Below are positions 1-5,620 of a stretch of 9,159 nt of DNA, piece after piece. A program made the translations under genes and the position numbers. Position 1 is the first letter of the stretch. Every line of letters starts with the position of its first letter. This DNA comes from DASVHS01 sp036001325. Lineage in GTDB: Bacteria > Acidobacteriota > Thermoanaerobaculia > Gp7-AA8. The notes under the pieces are model-generated. The model was not told the origin of the DNA. It saw only the letters and a list, made by a program, of their open reading frames with translations, and did not search any database. Location of the stretch: NCBI GenBank assembly GCA_036001325.1, contig DASYUK010000346.1, positions 1 to 9,159 of the forward strand. Direction: 5' to 3'.

Positions 1-259
1 CAGGCCAAAGATCGCGCACGCTTCATAAAGCGCGAGACTGACGATCATGCGGACTCGCTGCGGTTGTGCACGCGCGATGATCGAGTATGTCGTTCCCGCG
101 ACGAAACCGGCAAGCGCCATTGCGTACAGCACCAACACGAGAGGCGCGCGCACCGAGCTCTCGAATGAACGAACGGATCGGCGGCACGATGTAGGCGATG
201 AATGCATAGATGACGGTGCTGAAAACGATCGCGATCCAGATCGTCTGCTCAGGTCTCAT
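1..259 (-). CDS. Small membrane protein, partial at left edge, with apparent one-base frameshift
   Basis: The family is not recognised. The gene starts with ATG at 259, 22 bp after the hydrolase stop, so it probably shares that transcript; no clear Shine-Dalgarno is visible. The first 30 or so residues read MRPEQTIWIAIVFSTVIYAF and continue hydrophobic, giving one membrane span at about residues 6-25. In this frame the sequence then turns arginine-rich and low-quality and stops at 23-25. The neighbouring frame from about 155 down to base 1 is open and clearly protein-like (PLVLVLYAMALAGFVAG), giving a second span followed by a further hydrophobic stretch. Removing one A at 164-165 (ATT to AT on the coding strand) joins the frames as RSFIESSVRAPLV. 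The break is therefore either a sequencing error or a real recent mutation. The C terminus lies outside the window. The frame join is a confident reading; function is unknown. Confidence 0.6.
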
Positions 260-281
260 GTGCAGGATTCTAGCGTCGTGA

Positions 282-1280
282 TCAGTGCCGTGCTGCGCGT
301 CGCTTTGTCGGCAACGCGTGGATGAACCAGGTTTGGGCCGTCGGTTCGGCTTTGAAGAAGCTCAGGAGCATCGCGCCAACCTTCTGCTCGCCTGATTGCG
401 ACGGATGCGTTCCGTCGCCTTCAAAGTCGGTGCGTGACCAGAATGTGCGATCGCGCCACAGGTACGGACCCCAGGCGATCCACGGCGCAATCGAGTTGTC
501 ACTGAGATCGCCTGCTCGCGCATCGACGACCGTACCGCTGCGGCGTTGCTGCACCTGGGCATCGACGACCCACTTCACGGCGAGGGCGGACTCGTATGCG
601 TATGGCTCGGGATTGAGCGTTGAGCTCGCGTAGCCGGCGTAGGCGCGACTGGAGAAGTACGCGAGCTGGATGTTCGGATAGCGCACCTTCAGGGCGCGAG
701 CGATGTTGCCCATCTGCGTCTCGAGCCTGAATGCGTCCGCGTTCGCCGAGGGGAGCGAAGCGGCCGGCTGCGGGTTCGCCACCTTCACCCACGCCACCTG
801 CACCTGCGCCTCGGTCAGTCCGAGGGGCGTGAGATCGTTGTCGCGCACGCGGTTGTAATCGGGATCGCTCGGCGAGTCCCAGAAATCGGCCGACTTTCCG
901 CCCGCCGCCCCATTCACAAGGACGAGCGTCTCGTGATTGACGGCGGGGTCAGCGGTGGCTTGTCCGACGAATGACCACGACGTGCACGGTGCCGGATTAT
1001 TCGCGACGCAGAACTCCTGCGTCGTATTCGACATGCCGATCGAAATCATCACGATCTTGCCGGCTGCCGACGGGCGTCCATCGCGGTCGCGTGGCACGAC
1101 CTGTTGCGCGTGAAAGAGGCCCGCGGCGAGATGATCCGGCGGCATCGTGTTCGAACCGTTCTCGTAAAGGCCGCCGCCGTAACTCAGGTATGTACCGTTC
1201 CCGAGCTCGTCGAGCGGGACGAGGTCCGCGGCCGATGCGACGCTGGCCGCTGCGAGGAACAGCAGGAGCATTCGACACAT
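282..1280 (-). CDS. Secreted SGNH/GDSL-type hydrolase (esterase-like)
   Basis: This is a 332-residue exported protein, probably an ester hydrolase acting outside the cytoplasm; the substrate is unknown. The start is MCRMLLLFLAAASVASA, a short signal peptide with likely cleavage after ASA; M4 at 1271 is an alternative start. The open frame extends upstream to 1355, but that part only translates the hairpin array and is rejected. Motifs fit the SGNH fold. Block I is IGMSNT at residues 81-86, with Ser84 as the candidate nucleophile. A Gly-rich NGAAGGKS lies at 123-130. The C-terminal DGTHPS at 289-294 supplies the Asp289/His292 pair typical of block V. The middle (about 130-280) has no motif I can name. 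The Shine-Dalgarno-like GAGAGG lies in the arm of the adjacent hairpin at 1286-1308. The gene is third in a minus-strand series and is followed 22 bp later by a small membrane protein gene. Fold assignment is fairly sure; specificity is not. Confidence 0.7.
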   Translation of the reverse strand: MCRMLLLFLAAASVASAADLVPLDELGNGTYLSYGGGLYENGSNTMPPDHLAAGLFHAQQVVPRDRDGRPSAAGKIVMISIGMSNTTQEFCVANNPAPCTSWSFVGQATADPAVNHETLVLVNGAAGGKSADFWDSPSDPDYNRVRDNDLTPLGLTEAQVQVAWVKVANPQPAASLPSANADAFRLETQMGNIARALKVRYPNIQLAYFSSRAYAGYASSTLNPEPYAYESALAVKWVVDAQVQQRRSGTVVDARAGDLSDNSIAPWIAWGPYLWRDRTFWSRTDFEGDGTHPSQSGEQKVGAMLLSFFKAEPTAQTWFIHALPTKRRAARH

Positions 1281-1285
1281 GGTTA

Positions 1286-1375
1286 GCCCTCTCCCAGCGG
1301 GAGAGGGCGGCGCGCAGCGCCGGGTGAGGGCGCCCCTCATCCGGCCTTCGGCCACCTTCTCCCAGAGGGAGAAGG
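1286..1375. repeat. Intergenic array of five consecutive 3-nt-loop hairpins (REP/RIME-like)
   Basis: Five inverted repeats lie almost end to end, each with a loop of exactly three bases. They are 1286-1308 (10-bp arms, loop AGC), 1309-1321 (5-bp arms, loop GCA), 1322-1342 (9-bp arms with one G.T, loop CGC), 1343-1353 (4-bp arms, loop TTC) and 1355-1375 (9-bp arms, loop AGA). The first and last stems, CCCTCTCCC and CCTTCTCCC with their complements, resemble the GGGAGAGGG-type intergenic repeats known from many bacteria (from memory). The array fills the gap between the small membrane gene and the hydrolase gene. In transcripts of the minus-strand genes it would form a dense structured spacer. 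Confidence 0.85.
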
Positions 1376-1376
1376 A

Positions 1377-1592
1377 TCAATAACCCGCTGAGTTGTTGTC
1401 GGTTGGTGTGATCTTTTTCCCCGAGCCATGCATCTCTTCAGGATAACCGGTCGGCCCGGCTGTGATGCTGCCGTCGCTGAACTCGGTGGGGCCGATGCCA
1501 CCGCCGACCTGCGTCCGCCAGCGCGACCAGACGGCGACGAGGACGCAGAGTGCGACAATCAGCGCGACCATTCCAATATAGAGGCCTGTCAT
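1377..1592 (-). CDS. Small single-span membrane protein, unknown function
   Basis: This is a 71-residue protein with one N-terminal membrane span (about residues 2-22, LYIGMVALIVALCVLVAVW). A short basic stretch WSRWR follows, then a polar Gly/Thr/Ser-rich tail ending in SAGY. The basic residues after the span suggest the tail is cytoplasmic, but that is inference. The ATG at 1592 is chosen because a perfect GGAGG (1598-1602) sits five bases upstream. The frame also reaches a GTG at 1619 that overlaps the stop of the phosphatase gene, so translation of the two genes may be coupled in either case. It follows the PP2C phosphatase gene by 23 bp and is probably co-transcribed with it. No known family is recognised. 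It could be a membrane partner of the phosphatase, but only position supports this. Confidence 0.65.
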   Translation of the reverse strand: MTGLYIGMVALIVALCVLVAVWSRWRTQVGGGIGPTEFSDGSITAGPTGYPEEMHGSGKKITPTDNNSAGY

Positions 1593-1597
1593 GATGT

Positions 1598-1602
1598 CCT
1601 CC
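1598..1602 (-). promoter_or_regulatory. Shine-Dalgarno site setting the start of the small membrane gene
   Basis: The coding strand reads GGAGG followed by ACATC and ATG, a textbook site with a five-base spacer. It favours ATG 1592 over the GTG at 1619 that overlaps the upstream stop codon. Confidence 0.75.
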
Positions 1603-1615
1603 ACTCGGAGGTAGA

Positions 1616-2827
1616 TCACTGGGCGTGCCAGGCGCGCTCGAGCATGACGAGCGTGAGGTCATCTTCAATGATGAGTGAGGGTTCGGTGGTTACGCGCCGA
1701 ACGATCTCATCGATATCGTGCGCTCCCCGTACGAGAGCTTCGGCACGCTCGTAGCCGATCTGCGTGCCATCCTGCAGTGCTTCCGGAAGTCCATCGGAAA
1801 AGAGAAGGAGGCGCTCGCCCGGCGCGAGCGTGAATCGCGTGGACTCGTATTTGCCGGCGCGCATGGCGCCCAGAGGCAGCCGGTCGCCGCGAAACGAGAT
1901 CGTGCGCAGATCGCCATTCGAGCCGATGACGAATGGATCGGGCATCCCCGCATTCACCATGTCGACGTCGCCGGTGGCCGGATCGAAACGCGCATAGATC
2001 ATGGCCACGAATTCGCGACGTTCGAGTTGATCGTAGAGGCGCGAGTTGAGCGCGCGCATCACATCCGATGCGCTTCCGGTCGATGCGAGAAACGGCACGG
2101 CCGCTTTGCATGACGCCATGAGCAGACTCGCGCCGATGCCTTTGCCGGAGACGTCGGCCGCAAGCACGGCCACGGCGTCATTGGGGAGCTGGATGACGTC
2201 GTAGAAATCGCCGGCGACGATTCGCGCGGCGTGCGTGCGCGCCTCCACGCGATATCCCGGCTGATGAATGGATGCCGGCGGCAGAAGACGCTCCTGCATC
2301 GCTCGCGCGATCTCCAGCTCCTTCTCCGCGAACTCATGCTCCTTGAGCCGGTCGTAGGCCCGCTGCAGGCGATCCTTTCGCTTCTGATTGTGATGGAGGA
2401 TGAAACCGATCACGATCGCGAGCAGCGTCGAGGCGGTGATCGAATAGATGAAATGAAACGAATGAAATCGAAAGTCGCTCTCTTCCGCGCCGTAAAGCGA
2501 CGCGACGGCGACGAGCCCGAGAAAGAATCCGACCCAGGCGCCGAGGGCATAGATGATCGTGCGGAAGACGATGGGAACACGGCTCTGCTCGATGGCCCAC
2601 GAGAGCATCGTCTCCAGACCGCGGCTAAGGAGCAGGATCGTGAGGCCGAGAATCGAGTTGCGCACGAGCGTGTGCAGCGGCGGAAGCTCGTTGTGCGCTT
2701 TGCTTTCAATCAGACTGAGCGTGCACCCGACCGCAATCGCCAGCAGCGATTCGAGCAGCGGATCGCGCCAGGAGCGCCAGCCGTAGGTGCGCTTCACGGG
2801 CGGCAGTGGAAGAGTCGTGCTGCTCAT
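1616..2827 (-). CDS. Membrane-anchored PP2C-type serine/threonine phosphatase (SpoIIE/RsbU family)
   Basis: This 403-residue protein probably dephosphorylates an anti-sigma-factor antagonist or similar phosphoprotein at the inner face of the membrane. Residues 1-145 hold about four membrane spans (24-42, 52-68, 86-111, 124-144). A charged helical linker at 146-180 (ELEIARAMQERLLPP) is the usual lead into RsbU-type catalytic domains. The phosphatase core shows AGDFYD at 205-210, ADVSGKG at 224-230, FSDGLPEA at 343-350 and DDLTL at 389-393. The metal-binding aspartates D207, D225, D345 and D389/D390 are therefore all present. The usual NAGH motif reads NAGM at 292-295. ATG 2827 has no Shine-Dalgarno. 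A TACACT hexamer eight bases upstream could give a leaderless mRNA. No sigma factor, anti-sigma or STAS gene is in the window, so its partner is unknown. The N-terminal region lacks any sensory domain I can name. Family assignment is firm; target is inferred. Confidence 0.92.
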   Translation of the reverse strand: MSSTTLPLPPVKRTYGWRSWRDPLLESLLAIAVGCTLSLIESKAHNELPPLHTLVRNSILGLTILLLSRGLETMLSWAIEQSRVPIVFRTIIYALGAWVGFFLGLVAVASLYGAEESDFRFHSFHFIYSITASTLLAIVIGFILHHNQKRKDRLQRAYDRLKEHEFAEKELEIARAMQERLLPPASIHQPGYRVEARTHAARIVAGDFYDVIQLPNDAVAVLAADVSGKGIGASLLMASCKAAVPFLASTGSASDVMRALNSRLYDQLERREFVAMIYARFDPATGDVDMVNAGMPDPFVIGSNGDLRTISFRGDRLPLGAMRAGKYESTRFTLAPGERLLLFSDGLPEALQDGTQIGYERAEALVRGAHDIDEIVRRVTTEPSLIIEDDLTLVMLERAWHAQ

Positions 2828-2851
2828 CGGCGCGGAGTGTAACCTGCCGCG
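2828..2851. promoter_or_regulatory. 24-bp divergent gap with a possible shared -10 element
   Basis: The ATGs of the phosphatase (minus) and the SDR (plus) are separated by only 24 bp. Neither side has a Shine-Dalgarno. The one AT-containing island is AGTGTAAC at 2836-2843. Read to the left it gives TACACT, and read to the right TGTAAC; each ends eight bases before its ATG, which is where a -10 box of a leaderless promoter would sit. No good -35 is visible on either side. This is an inference from spacing. Confidence 0.3.
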
Positions 2852-3880
2852 ATGCCGGCGATTTTTTTCACGGGCTTCCCCGGTTTTCTCGGCGCGGAGC
2901 TGCTGCCGCGGCTTCTGGCGCGCACGCCGGAGATGCGCGCGATCTGTCTCGTGCAGCCGAAGTTTGCTGAGTTAGCGCGGGAACGCGCCGGCAGGATTGC
3001 CGGCGCCACACTCGTCGAAGGCGATATTACGGCGCCGCTTACGGTCGCCGGCGATGATGTGGTCGAGATCTATCACCTCGCTGCGATTTATGACGTCATG
3101 GTGCCGCGGGATGTCGGGATGCGCGTGAATGTCGATGGCACGCGCCATGTGCTCGACTTCGCCGAGCGCTGCCCATCCCTTCGGCGCTTGCACTACGTCT
3201 CGACGTGTTACGTGAGCGGGCGGTACGACGGAGTGTTCCGCGAAGACGATCTGCAGAAAGGGCAGACATTCAACAACTACTACGAAGAAACGAAGTTTCT
3301 CGCGGAGGTCGAGGTTCGCAAACGTACCGGTCTGCCGATCGTCATCTATCGTCCTTCGGTCGTCGTCGGCGACAGCATCAGCGGCGCGACGCAGAAATTC
3401 GATGGACCGTACTTCGTGATGCAGTGGTTGTTGCGCCAGCCACGAGTGGCGGTACTGCCGGTCGTCGGCAGACCGAAGCGCTATCGATTCAACGTGGTGC
3501 CGCGCGACTTCATCGTTGCGGCAATCGAACGCCTGAGCGCTCTGCCACAGTCGGTCGGAAAGGTGTATCAGCTCGCGGATCCCGACCCGCTGACAGTCGA
3601 TGAGACGATCGATGAGATCGCGCAAGCGACGCACCGTCATGTGATTCGAATGCCGCTGACGCGCGGCATCGCGAAGAGCGCGCTCGACCTCGGCCTGCAG
3701 CGATGGATGCGGATTCCTTCGGCTGCCGTCGACTATTTCGTTCACCCCACTCTCTACGACACGACGAACGCGCAGGCGGACCTCGGCGATGTGCGCGTTC
3801 CGCGACTCCGCGAGTACCTACCTCGCCTCGTCGAATTCGCGCGCGCGCATCCGGAGATCGGATCGGCGGCGATGGCCTAG
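2852..3880 (+). CDS. Extended SDR oxidoreductase, thioester-reductase/male-sterility type
   Basis: This is a 342-residue soluble NAD(P)-dependent oxidoreductase of the extended short-chain dehydrogenase family. The N-terminal Rossmann motif is TGFPGFLG at 7-14 (TGxxGxxG), followed by GDIT at 57-60 and YHLAA at 74-78. The catalytic set is visible: Ser117 in YVSTCYVSGRY and the YxxxK pair Tyr144/Lys148 in YYEETKF. RPSVVVGDS at 167-175 and the later PRDFIVAAI segment fit the NAD_binding_4 (thioester reductase, fatty acyl-CoA reductase) branch. A substrate such as an acyl thioester or a sugar/lipid ketone is possible; the sequence does not decide. The length suits a stand-alone enzyme without carrier or adenylation domains. 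The start codon is 24 bp from the divergent phosphatase start. The last 20 codons overlap the end of the antisense phosphoesterase gene and are unlikely to be conserved. Confidence 0.85.
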   Translation: MPAIFFTGFPGFLGAELLPRLLARTPEMRAICLVQPKFAELARERAGRIAGATLVEGDITAPLTVAGDDVVEIYHLAAIYDVMVPRDVGMRVNVDGTRHVLDFAERCPSLRRLHYVSTCYVSGRYDGVFREDDLQKGQTFNNYYEETKFLAEVEVRKRTGLPIVIYRPSVVVGDSISGATQKFDGPYFVMQWLLRQPRVAVLPVVGRPKRYRFNVVPRDFIVAAIERLSALPQSVGKVYQLADPDPLTVDETIDEIAQATHRHVIRMPLTRGIAKSALDLGLQRWMRIPSAAVDYFVHPTLYDTTNAQADLGDVRVPRLREYLPRLVEFARAHPEIGSAAMA

Positions 3881-4996
3881 CGTAATCACCGTAATCTCCC
3901 CATGCACTCCCAACCGCGACGGCGGTCCCCAATATCCCGTCCCGCGACTCACGTACAGCCAGGTGCGGCCGACGCGATGCAGTCCCGCCACGATCGGTTG
4001 GAAGAATCGAATCAACAGATTGAATGGAAAGAACTGCCCGCCATGCGTATGACCCGAGAGCTGCACGTCGGCGCCGAGGTTGCTCGCATCACGCGCGGTC
4101 TGCGGACGATGCGACAGGAGGATCTTCACCGCATCGCGCGGCGCGCCCTGAAGCGCTTTGCCGACATCCTGCTTGTGCGTGTAGCGGCCCGCGGGATCGG
4201 TGACACCTGCCATCACGAGACCGGGTTGCACGACGCGATGATCGTTCTTGAGAAAGATCAGCCCGAGTCGCTGGAGCTCAGGGATCCACTCGCTGGCGCG
4301 CCAGTAATACTCGTGATTGCCGGTGACGTAGAAGACGCCATCGCGCGCGCGAAGCCCGGCGAGCGGCTGTACCTGATCGCGCAACTCCTCGAGATAGCCG
4401 TCGACGAGATCGCCGGTAATCGCGATGGCCTCGGCTCCGATCGCGTTCGTCCTGTCGACGAGGGTCTGCACGAAGCGGCGCTGAATCGTCGGACCGACGT
4501 GCACGTCGCTCCATTGCACGATCCGATAGCCGTCGAGGTCCGGCGGCAGATTGTCGAGCGCGATCGTGATGCGTTTGATGCGGGGGCAGCGCGCCTGAAA
4601 CAGGCCGACGATCGATAGAGCGACGGTCGCGCCGAGCACACCAAAGCTGATCGCGCGCGAGTTGATCGCGAAGTGCGCCAGAAACAACGACAGTCGGAGC
4701 ATATCGGAAAGCGCGACGAGCACGAGCAACACCGAGAACACTCCGAGCGTCGCGTAACCGGTCCAATGCATCAATGAACGCTTGCGCAGAGGGTCGCGTC
4801 GGCCGAGCGCCGGCAGCATCGGCAGCAGCGAACAGCCGAACAGAGCCAGCCACGCGATCGCCGGAGCGATGCCTCCGGCGGATGCCGCCACGAGGAGCGG
4901 CCGTCCCGCGTAAGCGAAAAGCGACAGCCAGAGAGCAGCGAGGGCGAGGCGCGCCGGAAGCGCGCCATCGAAGACGAGTGCACGGATCTTCTTCAT
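3818..4996 (-). CDS. Membrane calcineurin-like metallophosphoesterase (YkuE/YaeI-like)
   Basis: This is a 392-residue integral membrane phosphoesterase. In related proteins the catalytic domain lies next to the membrane and acts on phospholipid or nucleotide substrates; the substrate here is unknown. Residues 15-135 hold about four or five hydrophobic spans. The calcineurin-like domain starts near 145 and keeps the full metal-ligand set: SDVHVG (D164, H166), GDLVDG (D196), GNHE (N227, H228), SHRPQ (H296) and SGHTHGGQ (H316, H318). RGTGYWGPPSRLGV at 351-364 is the usual C-terminal signature of this branch. ATG 4996 (MKKIRALVF) is chosen because upstream codons run into the divergent gene and give no sensible protein, although its Shine-Dalgarno is weak. 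The last 18 or so residues are Arg-rich and encoded antisense to the SDR gene end (63-bp overlap), so the tail may be a stop-codon extension. Family is firm. Confidence 0.9.
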   Translation of the reverse strand: MKKIRALVFDGALPARLALAALWLSLFAYAGRPLLVAASAGGIAPAIAWLALFGCSLLPMLPALGRRDPLRKRSLMHWTGYATLGVFSVLLVLVALSDMLRLSLFLAHFAINSRAISFGVLGATVALSIVGLFQARCPRIKRITIALDNLPPDLDGYRIVQWSDVHVGPTIQRRFVQTLVDRTNAIGAEAIAITGDLVDGYLEELRDQVQPLAGLRARDGVFYVTGNHEYYWRASEWIPELQRLGLIFLKNDHRVVQPGLVMAGVTDPAGRYTHKQDVGKALQGAPRDAVKILLSHRPQTARDASNLGADVQLSGHTHGGQFFPFNLLIRFFQPIVAGLHRVGRTWLYVSRGTGYWGPPSRLGVHGEITVITLGHRRRSDLRMRAREFDEAR

Positions 4997-5098
4997 AGGC
5001 CGAGAGAAAAACAGATGAGGTGCCCCGCTTGTTTCCGGACTGATTCCTGCACGTGTAACCAAACAGGCAGAACGAGCATCGAAGGAGGGAAAAGAGCG
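4997..5098. promoter_or_regulatory. Divergent intergenic region of the phosphoesterase and the Arg/Tyr-rich gene
   Basis: This 102-bp gap must carry promoters for both flanking genes. For the plus strand a weak candidate is TTGTTT (5029-5034) with TGTAAC (5054-5059) at a 19-bp spacing. The 8-mer GTGTAACC (5053-5060) also occurs in the other divergent gap at 2837-2844. No operator-like palindrome is seen. The promoter calls are tentative. Confidence 0.25.
5083..5088 (+). promoter_or_regulatory. Shine-Dalgarno site of the Arg/Asp/Tyr-rich gene
   Basis: AGGAGG lies ten bases before ATG 5099. It is one of the strongest sites in the window and decides this start over the ATG at 5015, whose 28-residue extension (Cys-rich, MRCPACFRTDSCTC) would run through the promoter gap. 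Confidence 0.8.
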
Positions 5099-5554
5099 AT
5101 GTGGAGACCCCGTGATCACGAACGATTCATTGGCGGTTACGACCCAGAACGAGAGATGCCCGACCCCTACCGCGGCCCGGGCGGTCGATGGCAGTCAGAT
5201 GTCTACAGGCACAACGCGCGCGACACGCGCTTCCCGTACCGGTGGAATCCCGATCGATTCGAAGAACGCTTCCGCGATCGTCCGCGCGAAGAGTACGACC
5301 TTCGCTGGAACCGTGATGCGCGCGACCGCGACTATCGCGACCGCAGCTATTACGATCGCGGCTACGATCGCGATCGTGGCGATTACTACTACGACGATCG
5401 AGACTTCATCGGTCGGTGGGGAAGCGATTACGACCGCGCCCGCGAGTTCGGCGGCCGCGGTTACGAACGCGATTGGCGCGACCGGCAGCGCTTCCTCGAT
5501 CGGCGCGACTATGATGACTACTACGAAAACCGCTGGCGCAACCGCCGCTGGTAA
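5099..5554 (+). CDS. Arg/Asp/Tyr-rich low-complexity protein, probably disordered
   Basis: This is a 151-residue protein of no recognised family. By my count it has about 39 Arg, 27 Asp, 17 Tyr and 8 Trp, with no Lys and no Cys. The centre and end are built of loose RD, DRD, DYR and YDR units (for example YRDRSYYDRGYDRDRGDYYY at about 79-98), interrupted by DFIGRWGSDYDRAREFGGRGY at 102-122. There is no signal peptide or membrane span, so it is presumably cytoplasmic. Charge is nearly balanced, with a modest positive excess. Such composition, with Arg and Tyr as stickers and little hydrophobic core, fits an intrinsically disordered protein that could bind nucleic acid or phase-separate; this is inference. 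The AGGAGG site and codon-position GC pattern argue for real translation. A terminator-like hairpin follows 27 bp after the stop. Some bacterial stress proteins with short SWFGD-like motifs look similar, but I cannot claim homology. Confidence 0.75.
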   Translation: MWRPRDHERFIGGYDPEREMPDPYRGPGGRWQSDVYRHNARDTRFPYRWNPDRFEERFRDRPREEYDLRWNRDARDRDYRDRSYYDRGYDRDRGDYYYDDRDFIGRWGSDYDRAREFGGRGYERDWRDRQRFLDRRDYDDYYENRWRNRRW

Positions 5555-5581
5555 TCGTTCGAGTGAAACATTGCCGTCTCC

Positions 5582-5620
5582 GGAGCGGTTCCGATGAACA
5601 TGCGGAACCGCTTCTTTTTT
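5582..5620 (+). terminator. Intrinsic-terminator-like hairpin overlapping the msrBA start codons
   Basis: Stem arms 5582-5593 and 5603-5614 pair over 12 bp with one G.T. The nine-base loop is exactly ATGAACATG (5594-5602), and six T residues follow at 5615-5620. It lies 27 bp after the stop of the Arg/Tyr-rich gene, as a factor-independent terminator would. It also encloses both first ATGs of the msrBA reading frame and its T-tract encodes Phe residues of the signal peptide. It could end transcription, attenuate read-through into msrBA, or control access to the start codon. Confidence 0.65.

Noticed and set aside
1281..1355. N-terminal extension of the hydrolase gene
   Set aside because: It only translates the hairpin array, while a signal peptide begins at MCRMLLL (1280).
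1286..1375. CRISPR-like array
   Set aside because: The units are hairpins of different stems and lengths with no spacers, not direct repeats.
2972..3745. 257-codon minus-strand frame opposite the SDR gene
   Set aside because: No motifs, rich in Arg, Asp and His; the SDR motifs on the plus strand are unambiguous.
3902..4618. 238-codon plus-strand frame opposite the phosphoesterase gene
   Set aside because: Arg-rich shadow without motifs; the metal-ligand set is on the minus strand.
4997..5119. Upstream extension of the phosphoesterase gene to 5119
   Set aside because: The extra 41 residues are unlike a membrane protein N terminus and would overlap the divergent gene and its ribosome binding site.
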